Shown here: piece after piece, positions 1 through 9,616 of the stretch
Layout of the letters: every line of letters begins with the position of its first letter
Position numbering within the stretch: position 1 is the first letter of the stretch
Assembly (NCBI RefSeq): GCF_000409775.1
Contig: NZ_KE332377.1
Location: forward strand, 868,001-932,000
Length of the DNA: 64,000 nt
DNA from: Litchfieldella anticariensis FP35 = DSM 16096
GTDB lineage: Bacteria > Pseudomonadota > Gammaproteobacteria > Pseudomonadales > Halomonadaceae
Direction of reading: 5' to 3'
Notes under the pieces: generated by a model
The model's database searches: none
Told to the model about the DNA's origin: nothing
The model's input: only the letters and a program-made list of their open reading frames with translations
Made by a program: the position numbers and the translations under genes

Positions 1-942
1 GGTCTCGCCCTCGCCGAACGGGGCTGGCTGGCTGACTTGGAAAGCAGTATCGATCACGATCGACAGATTGCCATGCGCCACCGCGGCGCGATGTAGGGTC
101 ACGGCGCTGTTGAGCACTACCGCCCCGGTACGCGAGTTGATCACGACCTTTGCGGAGGCTTCCATCGGTGTCACATCAAGATTTTCCACCCGAGCCATGA
201 AGTTGACCCTATCATTGGCATTATCGGGACCCCGAAGTTGAATCGTGCGCCCATCCTGGGCGGCGGCTACCGACCATCCGAACTCATTGTTGATGGCAGA
301 CACCACACGCTGCGCGGTACCGAAATCCGCTTCTTTGAGTTGCAGATCAAGCACGCCACCGTTCGCCCCCAGATCCAGGGGCACCTCGCGCTCGACCATC
401 GCTCCACCACTGATGCGGCCTCCCGCCTGCTGGTTGACCTGTACACTGCTGCCACCAGCCTCGGCACCGACACCTCCTACCAGAAGATTGCCCTGGGCGA
501 TGGCATAGGTATCTCCATCAGCGCCCTTCAGTGGCGTCATCAACAAAGTACCGCCACGCAAACTACGTGCATTGCCGACAGACGACACCACCACATCGAG
601 GCGCTGGCCAGGCTGCGAGAAGGGAGGCAAGTCGGCGGTGACCATGACTGCTGCCACGTTACGCAACTGCATGTTGGTACCGGACGGGACAGTGATTCCC
701 AGCTGTGACAGCATGTTGGTCAAGCTCTGACTAGTAAACGGAGCCTGCATGGTCTGGTCGCCGGTGCCATCGAGCCCTACCACCAGGCCATAACCTACCA
801 ACGCGTTGTCGCGCACCCCGGCGAAGGTCGCCAGATCACGCAGTCGCTCGGCCTGGACCGACGGGGCCAACCCCAGTCCTAGCAATATCGTCAGCATTGG
901 CACGGCCAGCCGGCATATGGCGAGGCGACGAAAGACACTCAT
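1..942 (-). CDS. flgI: Flagellar P-ring protein FlgI (3' end outside window)
   Basis: FlgI assembles in the periplasm into the P-ring, the bushing of the flagellar rod in the peptidoglycan layer. Reading the minus strand from the ATG at 942 gives a cleavable signal peptide (basic start MSVFRRLA, hydrophobic stretch, cleavage after VQA) followed by the typical mature start [20 protein letters not shown]. About 314 codons are visible and the frame is still open at base 1; family members are near 365-370 residues, so roughly 50 C-terminal residues lie outside. A GGGGA ribosome site precedes the ATG. It is the last visible gene of flgBCDEFGHI, 35 bases after flgH. Confidence 0.95.
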   Translation of the reverse strand, partial: MSVFRRLAICRLAVPMLTILLGLGLAPSVQAERLRDLATFAGVRDNALVGYGLVVGLDGTGDQTMQAPFTSQSLTNMLSQLGITVPSGTNMQLRNVAAVMVTADLPPFSQPGQRLDVVVSSVGNARSLRGGTLLMTPLKGADGDTYAIAQGNLLVGGVGAEAGGSSVQVNQQAGGRISGGAMVEREVPLDLGANGGVLDLQLKEADFGTAQRVVSAINNEFGWSVAAAQDGRTIQLRGPDNANDRVNFMARVENLDVTPMEASAKVVINSRTGAVVLNSAVTLHRAAVAHGNLSIVIDTAFQVSQPAPFGEGET

Positions 943-977
943 GAACGCTGTCCCCACTTGCATTTGTTTCAGGCCGC

Positions 978-1667
978 TCAGAACGGCGAGACATTCAGGA
1001 AGAAGCGTTGCAACCAACCCATGTGCTGCGCTTCGTTGATATAACCGTCACCAACGTACTCGATCCGGGCGTCAGCGACCTGAGTCGAAGCCACCGTATT
1101 CTGACTGGTGATGGTGCGTGGATTGACCACACCGGAGAACCGAATGAACTCAACCCCCTGATTGATGGCGATCTGCTTTTCACCACGTACACGCAGGTTG
1201 CCATTGTTCATCACTTCCAAAACCGAGACGGTGATCGTACCGGTAAAGGTATTGTTGGCTTCCGATTCCCCACCTCCGGTGAAATCGGTGTTACCGGAGA
1301 TATCGAAGCCATATTCAGCCAGTTGCTCCAGTGCATCGGGCAACTCAATAAAGCTCAGGTCCGACTCCCCATTACGATTGGCGCTGCTCTCCGAGTTCTT
1401 GCTGGCACTGACTTCTTCGTCGAGCACGATGGTCAGGATATCGCCGACCATGCGCGGACGACGGTCCTCAAACAATGGCTGGTGGCCCCGCTGCACCTGA
1501 TAGATGGAGCCATTGGCTAGAGGCGCGGGACGGTCAGGAATCTCTACCAACTCCTGCTCACCGACCACCGACGCGCGGGGCAGTTGGGCGCAACCGCCTA
1601 TCGCCGCCAGGGCCAGACCCAGCGATACCAGGCAAACACTACGCAACAAGAAAGCCCATGAGGTCAT
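978..1667 (-). CDS. flgH: Flagellar L-ring lipoprotein FlgH
   Basis: FlgH forms the L-ring in the outer membrane around the flagellar rod. The 229-residue product starts with a lipoprotein signal peptide with lipobox IGGC (acylated Cys near residue 26), followed by the conserved GSIYQ and [10 protein letters not shown] segments, and it ends in NVSPF; all are typical of the family, as is the length. The start is supported by GGGAG seven bases upstream. The gene lies between flgG and flgI in the usual order and is probably co-transcribed with them. Confidence 0.96.
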   Translation of the reverse strand: MTSWAFLLRSVCLVSLGLALAAIGGCAQLPRASVVGEQELVEIPDRPAPLANGSIYQVQRGHQPLFEDRRPRMVGDILTIVLDEEVSASKNSESSANRNGESDLSFIELPDALEQLAEYGFDISGNTDFTGGGESEANNTFTGTITVSVLEVMNNGNLRVRGEKQIAINQGVEFIRFSGVVNPRTITSQNTVASTQVADARIEYVGDGYINEAQHMGWLQRFFLNVSPF

Positions 1668-1687
1668 CTTCCGCTCCCAAAATGGAC

Positions 1688-2470
1688 TTACAGCTGAGCC
1701 AGCCGCGCCAACATCTCGTCACTGGTCTGCACGGCCTTGCTGTTGATCTCGTAGGCTCGCTGGGTCTGGATCATGCTGACCATTTCTTCCACCACATTGA
1801 CGTTGGAGGTCTCGACATACCCTTGGAATAGCCGTCCCGCCCCATTAATGCCGGGTATGGTTTCATTTCGCGGACCAGATGAGGTGGTTTCCAGATACAG
1901 GTTGCCACCGATACTCTCCAACCCTGTGGGATTGACGAAGGTCGATATCGTGACCTGGCCCACTTCATTGCTCTGTGTGGAGCCTGGCTGGGTTACCGAA
2001 ACGATCCCGTCCTCACCGATGGTCACCGACAGAGCGTTGTCGGGAAGAATGATGGCGGGTTCGAGTGGGTAACCGTTGGCTGTCACCATCTGGCCGTTCT
2101 CGTCGAGTTGGAAACTGCCGTCGCGGGTATAGGCAGTCGAACCATCAGGCATCAACACCTGAAAGAACCCCGCTCCGTTGATCGCCAGATCGCGTGAATT
2201 CTCGGTATTCTCCAACCCACCCTGGGTGTGTAGGCGTTCGGTGGCAACCGGCCGCACGCCGGTACCGACCTGCATGCCGGATGGAAGGGTGTTTTGCACA
2301 TCGTTCTGGGCGCCTGGTTGGCGTAGATTCTGGTACAACAGGTCTTCAAACACTGCGCGAGAGCGCTTGAAGCCATTGGTGCCGACGTTAGCCAGGTTGT
2401 TGGCGATGACGTCCATCTGCACCTGCTGAGACTCGAGGCCAGTCTTGGCCGTCCACAGCGATTTGATCAT
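1688..2470 (-). CDS. flgG: Flagellar distal rod protein FlgG
   Basis: FlgG builds the distal rod that joins the MS-ring/rod base to the hook. The 260-residue product has the N-terminal rod motif ([17 protein letters not shown]), the central FlgE/F/G-like domain and the C-terminal motif [19 protein letters not shown] that forms the axial coiled coil. Length is normal for the family. An AAGGAAA ribosome site precedes the start. It is 29 bases after flgF and 20 before flgH. Confidence 0.97.
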   Translation of the reverse strand: MIKSLWTAKTGLESQQVQMDVIANNLANVGTNGFKRSRAVFEDLLYQNLRQPGAQNDVQNTLPSGMQVGTGVRPVATERLHTQGGLENTENSRDLAINGAGFFQVLMPDGSTAYTRDGSFQLDENGQMVTANGYPLEPAIILPDNALSVTIGEDGIVSVTQPGSTQSNEVGQVTISTFVNPTGLESIGGNLYLETTSSGPRNETIPGINGAGRLFQGYVETSNVNVVEEMVSMIQTQRAYEINSKAVQTSDEMLARLAQL

Positions 2471-2499
2471 GGGAAGGTTTCCTTTATCTCGGTCTCGGG

Positions 2500-3258
2500 T
2501 CAGCCTTGAAGTGAGAGAAGGCTGTTGGCTCGCTGGGCATTCTCGTCGGCACTGCCGATGACCTTCATCTGCATGTCGTAGCGACGCGCCGTATCGATCA
2601 TCGCTACCATCGATTCGATGGCGCTCACGTTGCTTCCCTCCAGCGAACCGGAAACGACGCGCACGTCTTCATTGGCTTGAAGTGCCGGAATCTCGCCCTC
2701 CTCGTTGGGCAGAGGGCGAAACAAACCATCATCGCCACGAACCATGGTTCCAGGCTCTGGATCGACCAGCTTGAGGCGACCGATCGCCACCAGCGCATCA
2801 GGGTCCTCACCTGGACCGATCGCACTGATGGTCCCATCAGCACCGATCGAGAGCTGCGAGCCGAGGGGCACCACTATTGGCCCGTCTTCGCCGATCACCG
2901 GACGCCCCGCGCTCATCACTAAGCCATTGCCGTCGACCTGCAAATCACCACGCCGGGTATAGGCTTCACTACCATCCGTGCTCTGGACGGCTAGCCAGCC
3001 ACTCCCTTCGATAGCCACGTCCAGCTCACGGCCGGTGGTACTAATGGGGCCTGGCGAGAAATCGGACCCTGGTGTGGTAGCTGCCACTGAAACCCGCGTC
3101 GGCAGCACACCATCACCCTGCACCGGTACCGCTCGCATGGCATGCAACTGCGCGCGAAAACCGGCCGTCGAGACATTCGACAAGTTGTTGTTGACCACCG
3201 CCTGCTGGTCGAGGCTCTGCTTGGCGCCGCTCATGGCGGTATAGAGGATTCGATCCAT
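2500..3258 (-). CDS. flgF: Flagellar proximal rod protein FlgF
   Basis: FlgF is a proximal rod component exported by the flagellar type III system. The 252-residue sequence has the short N-terminal motif ([18 protein letters not shown]), the glycine-rich central region (GSGWLAVQ) and a C-terminal rod motif ([24 protein letters not shown]). It resembles FlgG but is more divergent, as expected. An AGGAG ribosome site sits before the ATG. Its position between flgE and flgG matches the standard order. Confidence 0.96.
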   Translation of the reverse strand: MDRILYTAMSGAKQSLDQQAVVNNNLSNVSTAGFRAQLHAMRAVPVQGDGVLPTRVSVAATTPGSDFSPGPISTTGRELDVAIEGSGWLAVQSTDGSEAYTRRGDLQVDGNGLVMSAGRPVIGEDGPIVVPLGSQLSIGADGTISAIGPGEDPDALVAIGRLKLVDPEPGTMVRGDDGLFRPLPNEEGEIPALQANEDVRVVSGSLEGSNVSAIESMVAMIDTARRYDMQMKVIGSADENAQRANSLLSLQG

Positions 3259-3284
3259 GGTTCACACTCCTGACTTAGCCACCA

Positions 3285-4520
3285 TCAACGCAAATTGATG
3301 GCGGTCTGCAGGATTTCATCCTGCGTCTTGATAGTCTGGGAGTTGGCCTGGTAGGCACGCTGGGAGACGATCATGTCGACCAGTTGTCTCGCCATGTCGA
3401 CGTTGGATGTTTCGATGGCACCCGACTCAACGGAACCCAGCAGGCCGGTACCCGGCGCCCCAACCAGTTCCTGACCGGACGCTGCGGTAGCGGTCCAGGC
3501 GTTGTCGCCGTTCGGCTTCAACCCTTCGGGGTTACGGAAGAAGGCCAGTGCAATCTGACCGGCAGGCTGCGACTGTTCGTTGGCATAGTTACGTACGATG
3601 GTGCCATCGTTTTCGATGGTGATACCCACCAACGCCCCTGAAGTAAAGCCATTCTGAGTCAAGGCACTGGTGGTGGATTCATTGCCGAATTGGGTAGAAC
3701 CGGCCAGATCGAGTTCGAACTGCAAATCTTCAGGATCGCCGCCCAGTGCCGCGGAATTGAAGGCGATCTGTGGCATGGCACCTGCAAGCGGAGTAGCCAA
3801 AGTACCGTTCTGATTGAACGTCACGGTGAAGTCATTGGCATTGGTTTCGTCATAGGCACCATCCATTACCACCTTGGCATCCCACGTATTGGAGCCGGTC
3901 TTCTCGTAATAGACAGTGATATTGCGTGGATTACCCAGCGAATCGTAGGCAGTGAAGTTATTGGAATAATGGTAATCCAATGTTTGAGTGCCACCGCCCA
4001 GGTTATTGACATCGACTTGGCTCAGTTCATTGCCTATCACTTCGCGTGAATCAAGGTTGAGGGTCGTCGCCACGTCGGTAGTTGCGCTGGCTGGCATCTC
4101 ATCAGCCGGAACGTTCAGCACTTGAGGCTGACCACCGACCTGTACTGCTCCGGCGGCGTTCAGGCCATAGCCCATAAGCCGCGCACCTTGGCTATTGACC
4201 AGAAAGCCATCGGGGGTTAGTGACAGTTGGCCATTACGCGAATAGACGATCTCGCCGCTCTGCTCGAAGCGGTAGAATCCTTGGCCGCTAATCGCCAGAT
4301 CGAGCTCGCGATCGGTCGCCTCGATGTTACCTGCATTGAAATTCTGCAATGTAGCCGAAACACGCGTCCCCAAGCCGACCTTGGAGCTGGCAAAAACATC
4401 AGCAAACTGCGTGTTGGAGCTCTTGAAACCGACAGTTTGTGAGTTGGCAATATTGTTGCCCAATACGTCCAGTTTCGATGCCGCGGCATTCAAACCACTC
4501 AGTGCTTGTGAAAAACCCAT
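3285..4520 (-). CDS. flgE: Flagellar hook protein FlgE
   Basis: FlgE polymerises into the hook, the universal joint between rod and filament. The 411-residue product starts MGFSQALSGLNAAASKLDVL, has the flagellar axial N-motif (NNIANSQTVGFKSS), the hook D1/D2 region with repeated Thr/Asn-rich strands, and a C-terminal motif (TSNVDMARQLVDMIVSQRAYQANS). GGGAGAAGG stands directly upstream of the start. A 100-base gap separates it from flgD, longer than other gaps in this operon, so a secondary promoter is possible but none is clear. Confidence 0.96.
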   Translation of the reverse strand: MGFSQALSGLNAAASKLDVLGNNIANSQTVGFKSSNTQFADVFASSKVGLGTRVSATLQNFNAGNIEATDRELDLAISGQGFYRFEQSGEIVYSRNGQLSLTPDGFLVNSQGARLMGYGLNAAGAVQVGGQPQVLNVPADEMPASATTDVATTLNLDSREVIGNELSQVDVNNLGGGTQTLDYHYSNNFTAYDSLGNPRNITVYYEKTGSNTWDAKVVMDGAYDETNANDFTVTFNQNGTLATPLAGAMPQIAFNSAALGGDPEDLQFELDLAGSTQFGNESTTSALTQNGFTSGALVGITIENDGTIVRNYANEQSQPAGQIALAFFRNPEGLKPNGDNAWTATAASGQELVGAPGTGLLGSVESGAIETSNVDMARQLVDMIVSQRAYQANSQTIKTQDEILQTAINLR

Positions 4521-4620
4521 TATCCTTCTCCCTGTGTACCGTTAGTACAATCTTGATCGCTGCTGCATTCTTGTTTGCCATCGTCTGCAGTTGCGCTTAG
4601 CTGACTAGGCATCTATGGCA

Positions 4621-5304
4621 TTACATGCGAAGAATCTGTCGAATATCGGCCAAGCTGGCCTGCTCGCTGATGCCCCCTAGATCCAGACGCGGCGAACCAT
4701 CATTGGCCGTGGAAACGCCGTTCACGATGGCATAGTTCAGTACTGTGCCAGCAACGGGCTCGTCATTGGCACTAGCCTCGATGCTGACGTGGTAGGCGCC
4801 TGACGGGGCCTGCGCACCACCCTCCAGCTTTCCATCCCATGTAAAGGACTGAACGCCCGCCTCGACCGCTCCCACTTCGTCGTAGGTACGCACCACCTGG
4901 CCCGTACTGTCACGAATGGTCACTACCACTTCGTCGGCGGAAGTCTCCAACTCGACACCAAAGGGAGTGACGCCTTCTTCACCGACCAACACGCGGTCAC
5001 CTGGCACCAGCACGCTTTGGCCGATCAAGGCGGTCGCCTGCAGCTTATGACCGGCATCGATCTGTCCGGTAATACCTTCCAGCGTGGTGTTGAGTTCTTC
5101 GATGCCGCTGACGGTGTTGATCTGTGCCAGTTGCGAGGTCATCTCCGCGTTTTCCATTGGCTTGAGCGGATCCTGATTCTTCAACTGCGTGACCAGCAAG
5201 GTCATGAAGTTCTCGCGCAGGTCATCGGACTTACTAGCACTGCCTCCGGAAAGACCCGTGTTGTTCAATCTATTGATGACGCTTGTATCGATCGTCGTGG
5301 CCAT
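4621..5304 (-). CDS. flgD: Flagellar hook-capping protein FlgD
   Basis: FlgD is the cap on which hook subunits assemble. The product (227 residues from the ATG at 5304, MATTIDTSVINRL) has the conserved capping motif (FMTLLVTQLKNQDPLKPMEN) and a C-terminal FlgD Ig-like/tudor region (FTWDGK, PSGAYHVSIEA). A longer reading from a TTG at 5313 exists, but GAGGG in the end of flgC is better placed for the ATG, which begins six bases after the flgC stop begins, so translation of the two is probably coupled. Confidence 0.95.
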   Translation of the reverse strand: MATTIDTSVINRLNNTGLSGGSASKSDDLRENFMTLLVTQLKNQDPLKPMENAEMTSQLAQINTVSGIEELNTTLEGITGQIDAGHKLQATALIGQSVLVPGDRVLVGEEGVTPFGVELETSADEVVVTIRDSTGQVVRTYDEVGAVEAGVQSFTWDGKLEGGAQAPSGAYHVSIEASANDEPVAGTVLNYAIVNGVSTANDGSPRLDLGGISEQASLADIRQILRM

Positions 5305-5309
5305 GGCAA

Positions 5310-5717
5310 TCAACCCTCACCCAATGTCAGTGTCTTGAGCATCAACTGCTTGCTGGTATTCATCACCTCGACATTGGCCTGGTAAGAACGCGATGCCGAA
5401 ATCATGTTGACCATCTCCTGCACGGGTTCGACATTGGGCATGGTCACATACCCCTCATCGTTGGCCAGTGGGTGTTCAGGGCGATATTCCATCCTCATGG
5501 GGCTGGGATCCTCGACAACCTCGGTGACGCGCACACCACCAATGTCATAGCCACCTTGAGCCTGGGTCTCGAACATGACTTGCTTGGCACGATAAGGCTC
5601 GCCATCCGGGCCGGCTACGCTATCGGCATTGGCCAAGTTGCTGGCAGTAACGTTCATGCGCTGTGATTGAGCGCTCATGGCCGAACCGGAAATATCGAAA
5701 ACGGAAAACATCGACAT
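5310..5717 (-). CDS. flgC: Flagellar proximal rod protein FlgC
   Basis: FlgC is a proximal rod subunit. The 135-residue product carries the rod motif ([16 protein letters not shown]), the YRAKQVMFE segment and the C-terminal [24 protein letters not shown] motif typical of FlgC. AGGAG lies upstream of the ATG at 5717, with a second in-frame ATG two codons later. It follows flgB by 17 bases and runs into flgD. Confidence 0.96.
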   Translation of the reverse strand: MSMFSVFDISGSAMSAQSQRMNVTASNLANADSVAGPDGEPYRAKQVMFETQAQGGYDIGGVRVTEVVEDPSPMRMEYRPEHPLANDEGYVTMPNVEPVQEMVNMISASRSYQANVEVMNTSKQLMLKTLTLGEG

Positions 5718-5734
5718 CGATTTGCTCCTGCGAT

Positions 5735-6148
5735 TTATTCAGGCTGCATCGCCGTCTTCAGGCCTTGAATCCGGCTGTTGATCAGGGTCAGGGCCGCTTG
5801 ATAACGCACGGCGTTGTCAGCGAACTGGGTACGTTCACGATCCATATCCACCGTGTTGCCATCGAGACTAGGTTGATCGGGCACGCGATACAGCAGATCC
5901 TTGGTCGGGGGCATCGTGGCACGAGCCTCGATATGGCGTGCCGACGTTGTCGCCAAGGATAATCCGGCTTCACTACTGCGACCGTTGTCCATCACCCGCG
6001 ACAATTCCTTGGAAAAGTCGAAATCGCGCGCCTTGTAGTTGGGGGTGTCGGCATTGGCGATATTGCTGGCCAGCACCTCTTGCCTTTCGGCGCGCAGATT
6101 GAGGGCTTCCTGGTGAAAGCGCAGCGCCCCATCGATCTTGTCTATCAT
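5735..6148 (-). CDS. flgB: Flagellar proximal rod protein FlgB
   Basis: FlgB is the first proximal rod subunit and the first gene of the minus-strand flagellar operon. From the ATG at 6148 ([20 protein letters not shown]) it is 137 residues, the normal length, with the rod motif ([20 protein letters not shown]). The frame is open a little further upstream, but GGGAGG eight bases before 6148 and the family N-terminus fix the start. A sigma54-type promoter lies about 90 bases upstream, so the operon is probably driven by RpoN with a FleQ-type activator. Confidence 0.96.
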   Translation of the reverse strand: MIDKIDGALRFHQEALNLRAERQEVLASNIANADTPNYKARDFDFSKELSRVMDNGRSSEAGLSLATTSARHIEARATMPPTKDLLYRVPDQPSLDGNTVDMDRERTQFADNAVRYQAALTLINSRIQGLKTAMQPE

Positions 6149-6237
6149 CCCGTTGCCTCCCTGTGTCACGTGGCCAACGCTCGCCACGGGCTATTGGGTC
6201 AGCCTGGAGAATAGACGACCTACTGTCATCGCAAAGG

Positions 6238-6253
6238 GGCAAACAGGACGCCA
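6238..6253 (-). promoter_or_regulatory. Sigma54-type promoter of flgB operon
   Basis: On the minus strand the sequence TGGC-GTCCTGT-TTGC has the invariant GG at -24 and GC at -12 with exactly ten bases between them, the RpoN pattern. It is placed to give a leader of roughly 80 bases before flgB. In pseudomonads the matching operon is RpoN/FleQ dependent, which fits. Confidence 0.6.
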
Positions 6254-6356
6254 TTTGCAGGTCATTTCCCGCTTTGGTTTTTCATCTCAACCACTAGAAT
6301 CGACAGTCCTGATGTCATGCTCTGACCATTTCGCGCCATGCGCCCAGGGTGGTTCC

Positions 6357-7061
6357 ATGCTGCAATTCCGTCTTCGTCGACACCTATCGGCCATTGCCCT
6401 CCTGGGCCTGCTGATATTGGCCTTGGCCACTCCTGCTCAAGCAGACAATGACGCCTTGCTCGTCGAGCGCGTGCATGCCTTCCTTTATGAGCAGGCCAGC
6501 GGTTTGGGGGACGAGGTGAGTGTAGAGGTGCATCCGCCCTCAGCACACTTGCCCACCTGCGAGAACCCGCAGCCTTTTCTGCCCCATGCCAACCGGCCTC
6601 TCATCGGTCGAGTCTCGGTCGGCGTGCGTTGTGGCGAACGAGGTCAGCAAGTGCGATACATGCAAGCTACCCTGGCCGTGGTCGGCGAGCAGGTGGTGGC
6701 CCAACGAGCCATTTCCCGAGGCACGGTAATAGAAGCCAGCATGCTCGCCTTGCGCCCAGCCGAGCTGAGCCGCTTGCCCCGCGGCACCATCACCGACATG
6801 GAAGAGGCGATCGGCATGCAGGCGAGCAGACCGATCGCAGAAGGCTCGACGCTAACCGAATACCAGTTGGAACCCGTTACGCTGGTCGAGCGCGGCGCTA
6901 ACGTCAGAATTGAAGCCCGCGGCCAGGGCTTCGCCATTACTCGTGAGGGCGAAGCCTTGGATAATGGCGCCATGGGGAGCGAAGTCCGCGTGCGCCTGGA
7001 CAATCGCGACATCCTGAGAGCGCACGTTACAGGACGTAATCGCCTCGAAGTCGATTTCTAG
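6357..7061 (+). CDS. flgA: Flagellar P-ring assembly chaperone FlgA
   Basis: FlgA is a periplasmic chaperone needed for P-ring (FlgI) assembly. From the ATG at 6357 the product is 234 residues: a signal peptide (MLQFRLRRHL, hydrophobic core, cleavage after AQA), a divergent N-terminal part and a C-terminal SAF domain (AISRGTVIEASMLALRP, GANVRIEARGQGFAITREGEAL, GRNRLEVDF). The frame extends upstream to 6138 over the flgB promoter region, but that part looks non-coding and the signal peptide fixes the start. It is divergent from flgB and followed by flgM. Confidence 0.93.
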   Translation: MLQFRLRRHLSAIALLGLLILALATPAQADNDALLVERVHAFLYEQASGLGDEVSVEVHPPSAHLPTCENPQPFLPHANRPLIGRVSVGVRCGERGQQVRYMQATLAVVGEQVVAQRAISRGTVIEASMLALRPAELSRLPRGTITDMEEAIGMQASRPIAEGSTLTEYQLEPVTLVERGANVRIEARGQGFAITREGEALDNGAMGSEVRVRLDNRDILRAHVTGRNRLEVDF

Positions 7062-7072
7062 TCAACACGCAT

Positions 7073-7099
7073 TCAAGTTTTCCACCCAGCGGTCGATAA
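7073..7099 (+). promoter_or_regulatory. Sigma28 (FliA) promoter of flgM
   Basis: TCAAGTTT, an 11-base spacer and GTCGATAA match the FliA consensus TAAAGTTT-N11-GCCGATAA at 14 of 16 positions with the correct spacing. It lies between flgA and flgM, where a class III promoter is expected so that the anti-sigma factor is re-expressed after hook completion. It also argues against an flgM start at the ATG at 7099, which overlaps the -10 element. Confidence 0.8.
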
Positions 7100-7131
7100 T
7101 GGGGGAAAGGCATGAGCAAGAGAGACACCTC

Positions 7132-7431
7132 GTGAAGATCGATACTTCCCATCCGCTGACACGCCCCAACCAAGGTGAGTCCAGCAACAAGGCTGCCAAA
7201 GCCGATCATGATGCTCCCTCTGCACAAGGGGCAACGCCTGCATCCGTCACTCATTTGAGCCAATCCGCCGGCAACAGCAATCAGGACATCGATAGCGCTC
7301 GAGTCGAGGAAATTCGTCAGGCCATCAGTGAAGGCCGACTGGAGATCCACGCCGAGCGTATTGCCGACGGTCTCATCGACAGTGTTCGAGACCTGCTTGG
7401 CAATGCACCTGACGACAAGGGCAACGCATGA
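7132..7431 (+). CDS. flgM: Anti-sigma-28 factor FlgM
   Basis: FlgM binds and holds FliA (sigma28) until the hook-basal body is complete, then is exported through it. The product of about 99 residues has a disordered Ser/Thr/Asn-rich N-terminal half and the C-terminal FliA-binding region (RVEEIRQAISEGRLEIHAERIADGLI). I choose the GTG at 7132, preceded by AGAGAG and giving the family-like start MKIDTSHPL, over the ATG at 7099 because the latter overlaps the sigma28 -10 box. Its stop overlaps the flgN start (ATGA), so the two are coupled. Confidence 0.88.
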   Translation: MKIDTSHPLTRPNQGESSNKAAKADHDAPSAQGATPASVTHLSQSAGNSNQDIDSARVEEIRQAISEGRLEIHAERIADGLIDSVRDLLGNAPDDKGNA

Positions 7432-7880
7432 GCCTTGGCCAACATCTCATTCGCCAACATCAATGCCTTGACGCCTTGGCTCAATTATTGAGCGATGAGC
7501 GTCAGGCATTGAGCGTGGGCCAGGTCGATGGTCAGCAGCTCAATGATATTGCTGGCCGCAAACAGGCTCTGCTCGATGAGTTGGATCGCCTGGAAGCACA
7601 GCGCCGCACGGCACAGCGCAAGCTGGGTTATCCCGAGGGACGCCTCGGCGCCGAACAGGCTGCCAAGGATGCCAATTGCCTCGAGGAATGGCTTGCCATG
7701 CGTGAGCGAGCCGAACATGTCCGCCAACTCAACGAACTGAACGGCTCGCTCGTCCAGATGCGTCTATCGCACAATCAACACACCCTCAATTTTCTGCACG
7801 AAGCAGCCGGCAAGTCACTCTACGGCCCGGATGGACAGTCGAATCGACGCGGCCTCTCCGGACTCAACTCTCGGGCCTAA
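7428..7880 (+). CDS. flgN: Flagellar export chaperone FlgN
   Basis: FlgN is the cytoplasmic type III chaperone for the hook-filament junction proteins FlgK and FlgL. The 150-residue product is almost entirely helical and predicted coiled coil (LLSDERQALSVGQVDGQQLN, LDELDRLEAQRRTAQRKLG), with a C-terminal LSHNQHTLNFLHEA segment typical of the family. It overlaps flgM by four bases. No terminator is visible in the roughly 135 bases before the next gene. Confidence 0.93.
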   Translation: MSLGQHLIRQHQCLDALAQLLSDERQALSVGQVDGQQLNDIAGRKQALLDELDRLEAQRRTAQRKLGYPEGRLGAEQAAKDANCLEEWLAMRERAEHVRQLNELNGSLVQMRLSHNQHTLNFLHEAAGKSLYGPDGQSNRRGLSGLNSRA

Positions 7881-8016
7881 GCTGAGCCTAAGAATCCCTT
7901 GACCTTTCCCCCTTCCTTCGTAGATAGTTCAGTAACAATTGCTGACAAATCATCAGCCCAGTGCATGGCCGAGCACCATCCGGAATGGCCTGCGGGTGTT
8001 ACGGAGAGGTTCAGGG

Positions 8017-9564
8017 ATGCCCATCGATCACTCCCTTGCAACAGCGACCCAGGCCAGCCTAACCCTCCCCTCCGACTTGAAGGCTCGCCTCATCTCCTGT
8101 CCCACATTACCGTCACTACCAGGCGTCGTGATGCAGGTAATAGCATTGGCCAGAATGCCAGAAACCAGCTTGCATGACTTGGCCCGTTATCTCGAACGAG
8201 ACCCGGCCTTAACGACACGCTTGCTCTCCCTTGCCAATAGTGTTTTTCACTCACACACACAAGCGGCCGAAAACTGCCGCGAAGCCGTTTCACGCCTGGG
8301 GATCGATGCGACGCTCTCGGTGGCTCTGGGTTTTGGTCTGGCCAGGCAGTGCACACGGGGCGGCATGTCGGGCCTGAACGTTGAGCATTTATGGCAACGC
8401 GCCCTAGTTAGCGCACTCGCTAGTCATCGTCTGGCCATGCAGGTCGGACACGCAGAAGCCGGCAGCCTCTTCACCATTGCTCTGCTCCAAGACATTGGTA
8501 TGCTGGCTCTCGATGTCGTGGCGCCAGAGCTCTACGGCGACATCCCGACGGACGCCGACGACCATGCGATCGTCATCGAAGGTGAACGACAACGATTAGG
8601 TTGCGACCATGCGCTGGTCGGTGCCTGGCTGGCCGGTCAGTGGGGGCTTTCGGAACGCCTTGTCGATGGCATTGCCAATAGTCATGCCACGCTCGAGGAA
8701 GGCCATGCCGAGTATCACTGTGTCATCGCCTCCAGCCTGATTGCCGATGCTTGGTTATCAGACAATCCCGCCATTCCCTTTGCCGACTTGGTCCCCACGT
8801 TGCTGCACCACTTCAATCTGGATACCGCAGAACTGAGCACTCTCATCGCCACCTTGCAGGATGAGCTTCCATCGCTTACCCAGTTGTTCGAGATCACTCA
8901 ACCTCCGGGATTCGACGCCCAGCAGATTCTGCTGGAAGCCAAGCGACTGCTCCACACCCAGAACCAGCGACTCAGTGAGACACTGTTGAAGCAGCACCAG
9001 GAACTGGAATATCTGCGCAACCGTCACGAACTACTGGATTACCGTATTCGCTTCGACACTCTGACCGGACTCTACAACCGCGCTTACCTGGAAGAGCTAC
9101 TCAACAAACATTTCCTGCTAGCCAAGCGTACGCATACTTCCCTCGCCGTAATCTTCATCGATCTCGACCATTTCAAGCAGCTCAATGATCGTTACGGCCA
9201 CCGCCTCGGTGACGAAGTACTGGAAAATTTTGCCGGGTTGCTACGCGGCCTGCTCAATGAAAATGTTCTTGGGGGGCGTTACGGAGGAGAAGAGTTCCTA
9301 CTGATTCTGCCCGCTGCATCCACGAGCCTGGCCAAACATATTGCTGAGACGATGTCCCAGCGCCTGGCCGAAACATCCTTGGCGCAGGTCGACGGCGAAC
9401 CCATCCACGTTACCGCTTCAATCGGTATCGCGCATATGAGCAAGAATGAATTCGAGAATGCCCATGATCTCATTCATAGCGCCGACCAAGGTATGTATTT
9501 GGCCAAACGCCAGGGACGAGCACGCATTTCTCATTTCGATCCGACGGCCGAGAATGGCCAATGA
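8017..9564 (+). CDS. HDOD and GGDEF domain diguanylate cyclase
   Basis: This 515-residue protein joins an N-terminal HDOD domain (about residues 20-220, starting LKARLISCPTLPSLPGVVMQ, with SLANSVFH and LLQDIGMLALD) to a short linker coiled coil and a C-terminal GGDEF domain (about 350-510). The active-site motif is GGEEF at 423-427, so diguanylate cyclase activity (two GTP to cyclic di-GMP) is likely. The RxxD inhibitory site normally found five residues before it is not present. The start at 8017 has GGAGAGG eight bases upstream; the frame runs further upstream from a TTG at 7939 without a ribosome site. Its place after flgN suggests a role in motility versus attachment, which is inference. 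Confidence 0.9.
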   Translation: MPIDHSLATATQASLTLPSDLKARLISCPTLPSLPGVVMQVIALARMPETSLHDLARYLERDPALTTRLLSLANSVFHSHTQAAENCREAVSRLGIDATLSVALGFGLARQCTRGGMSGLNVEHLWQRALVSALASHRLAMQVGHAEAGSLFTIALLQDIGMLALDVVAPELYGDIPTDADDHAIVIEGERQRLGCDHALVGAWLAGQWGLSERLVDGIANSHATLEEGHAEYHCVIASSLIADAWLSDNPAIPFADLVPTLLHHFNLDTAELSTLIATLQDELPSLTQLFEITQPPGFDAQQILLEAKRLLHTQNQRLSETLLKQHQELEYLRNRHELLDYRIRFDTLTGLYNRAYLEELLNKHFLLAKRTHTSLAVIFIDLDHFKQLNDRYGHRLGDEVLENFAGLLRGLLNENVLGGRYGGEEFLLILPAASTSLAKHIAETMSQRLAETSLAQVDGEPIHVTASIGIAHMSKNEFENAHDLIHSADQGMYLAKRQGRARISHFDPTAENGQ

Positions 9565-9616
9565 GTGACCAGCCCCATACGCATCACACCCTATCCACTC
9601 GCGTTGCCGCTATCAC

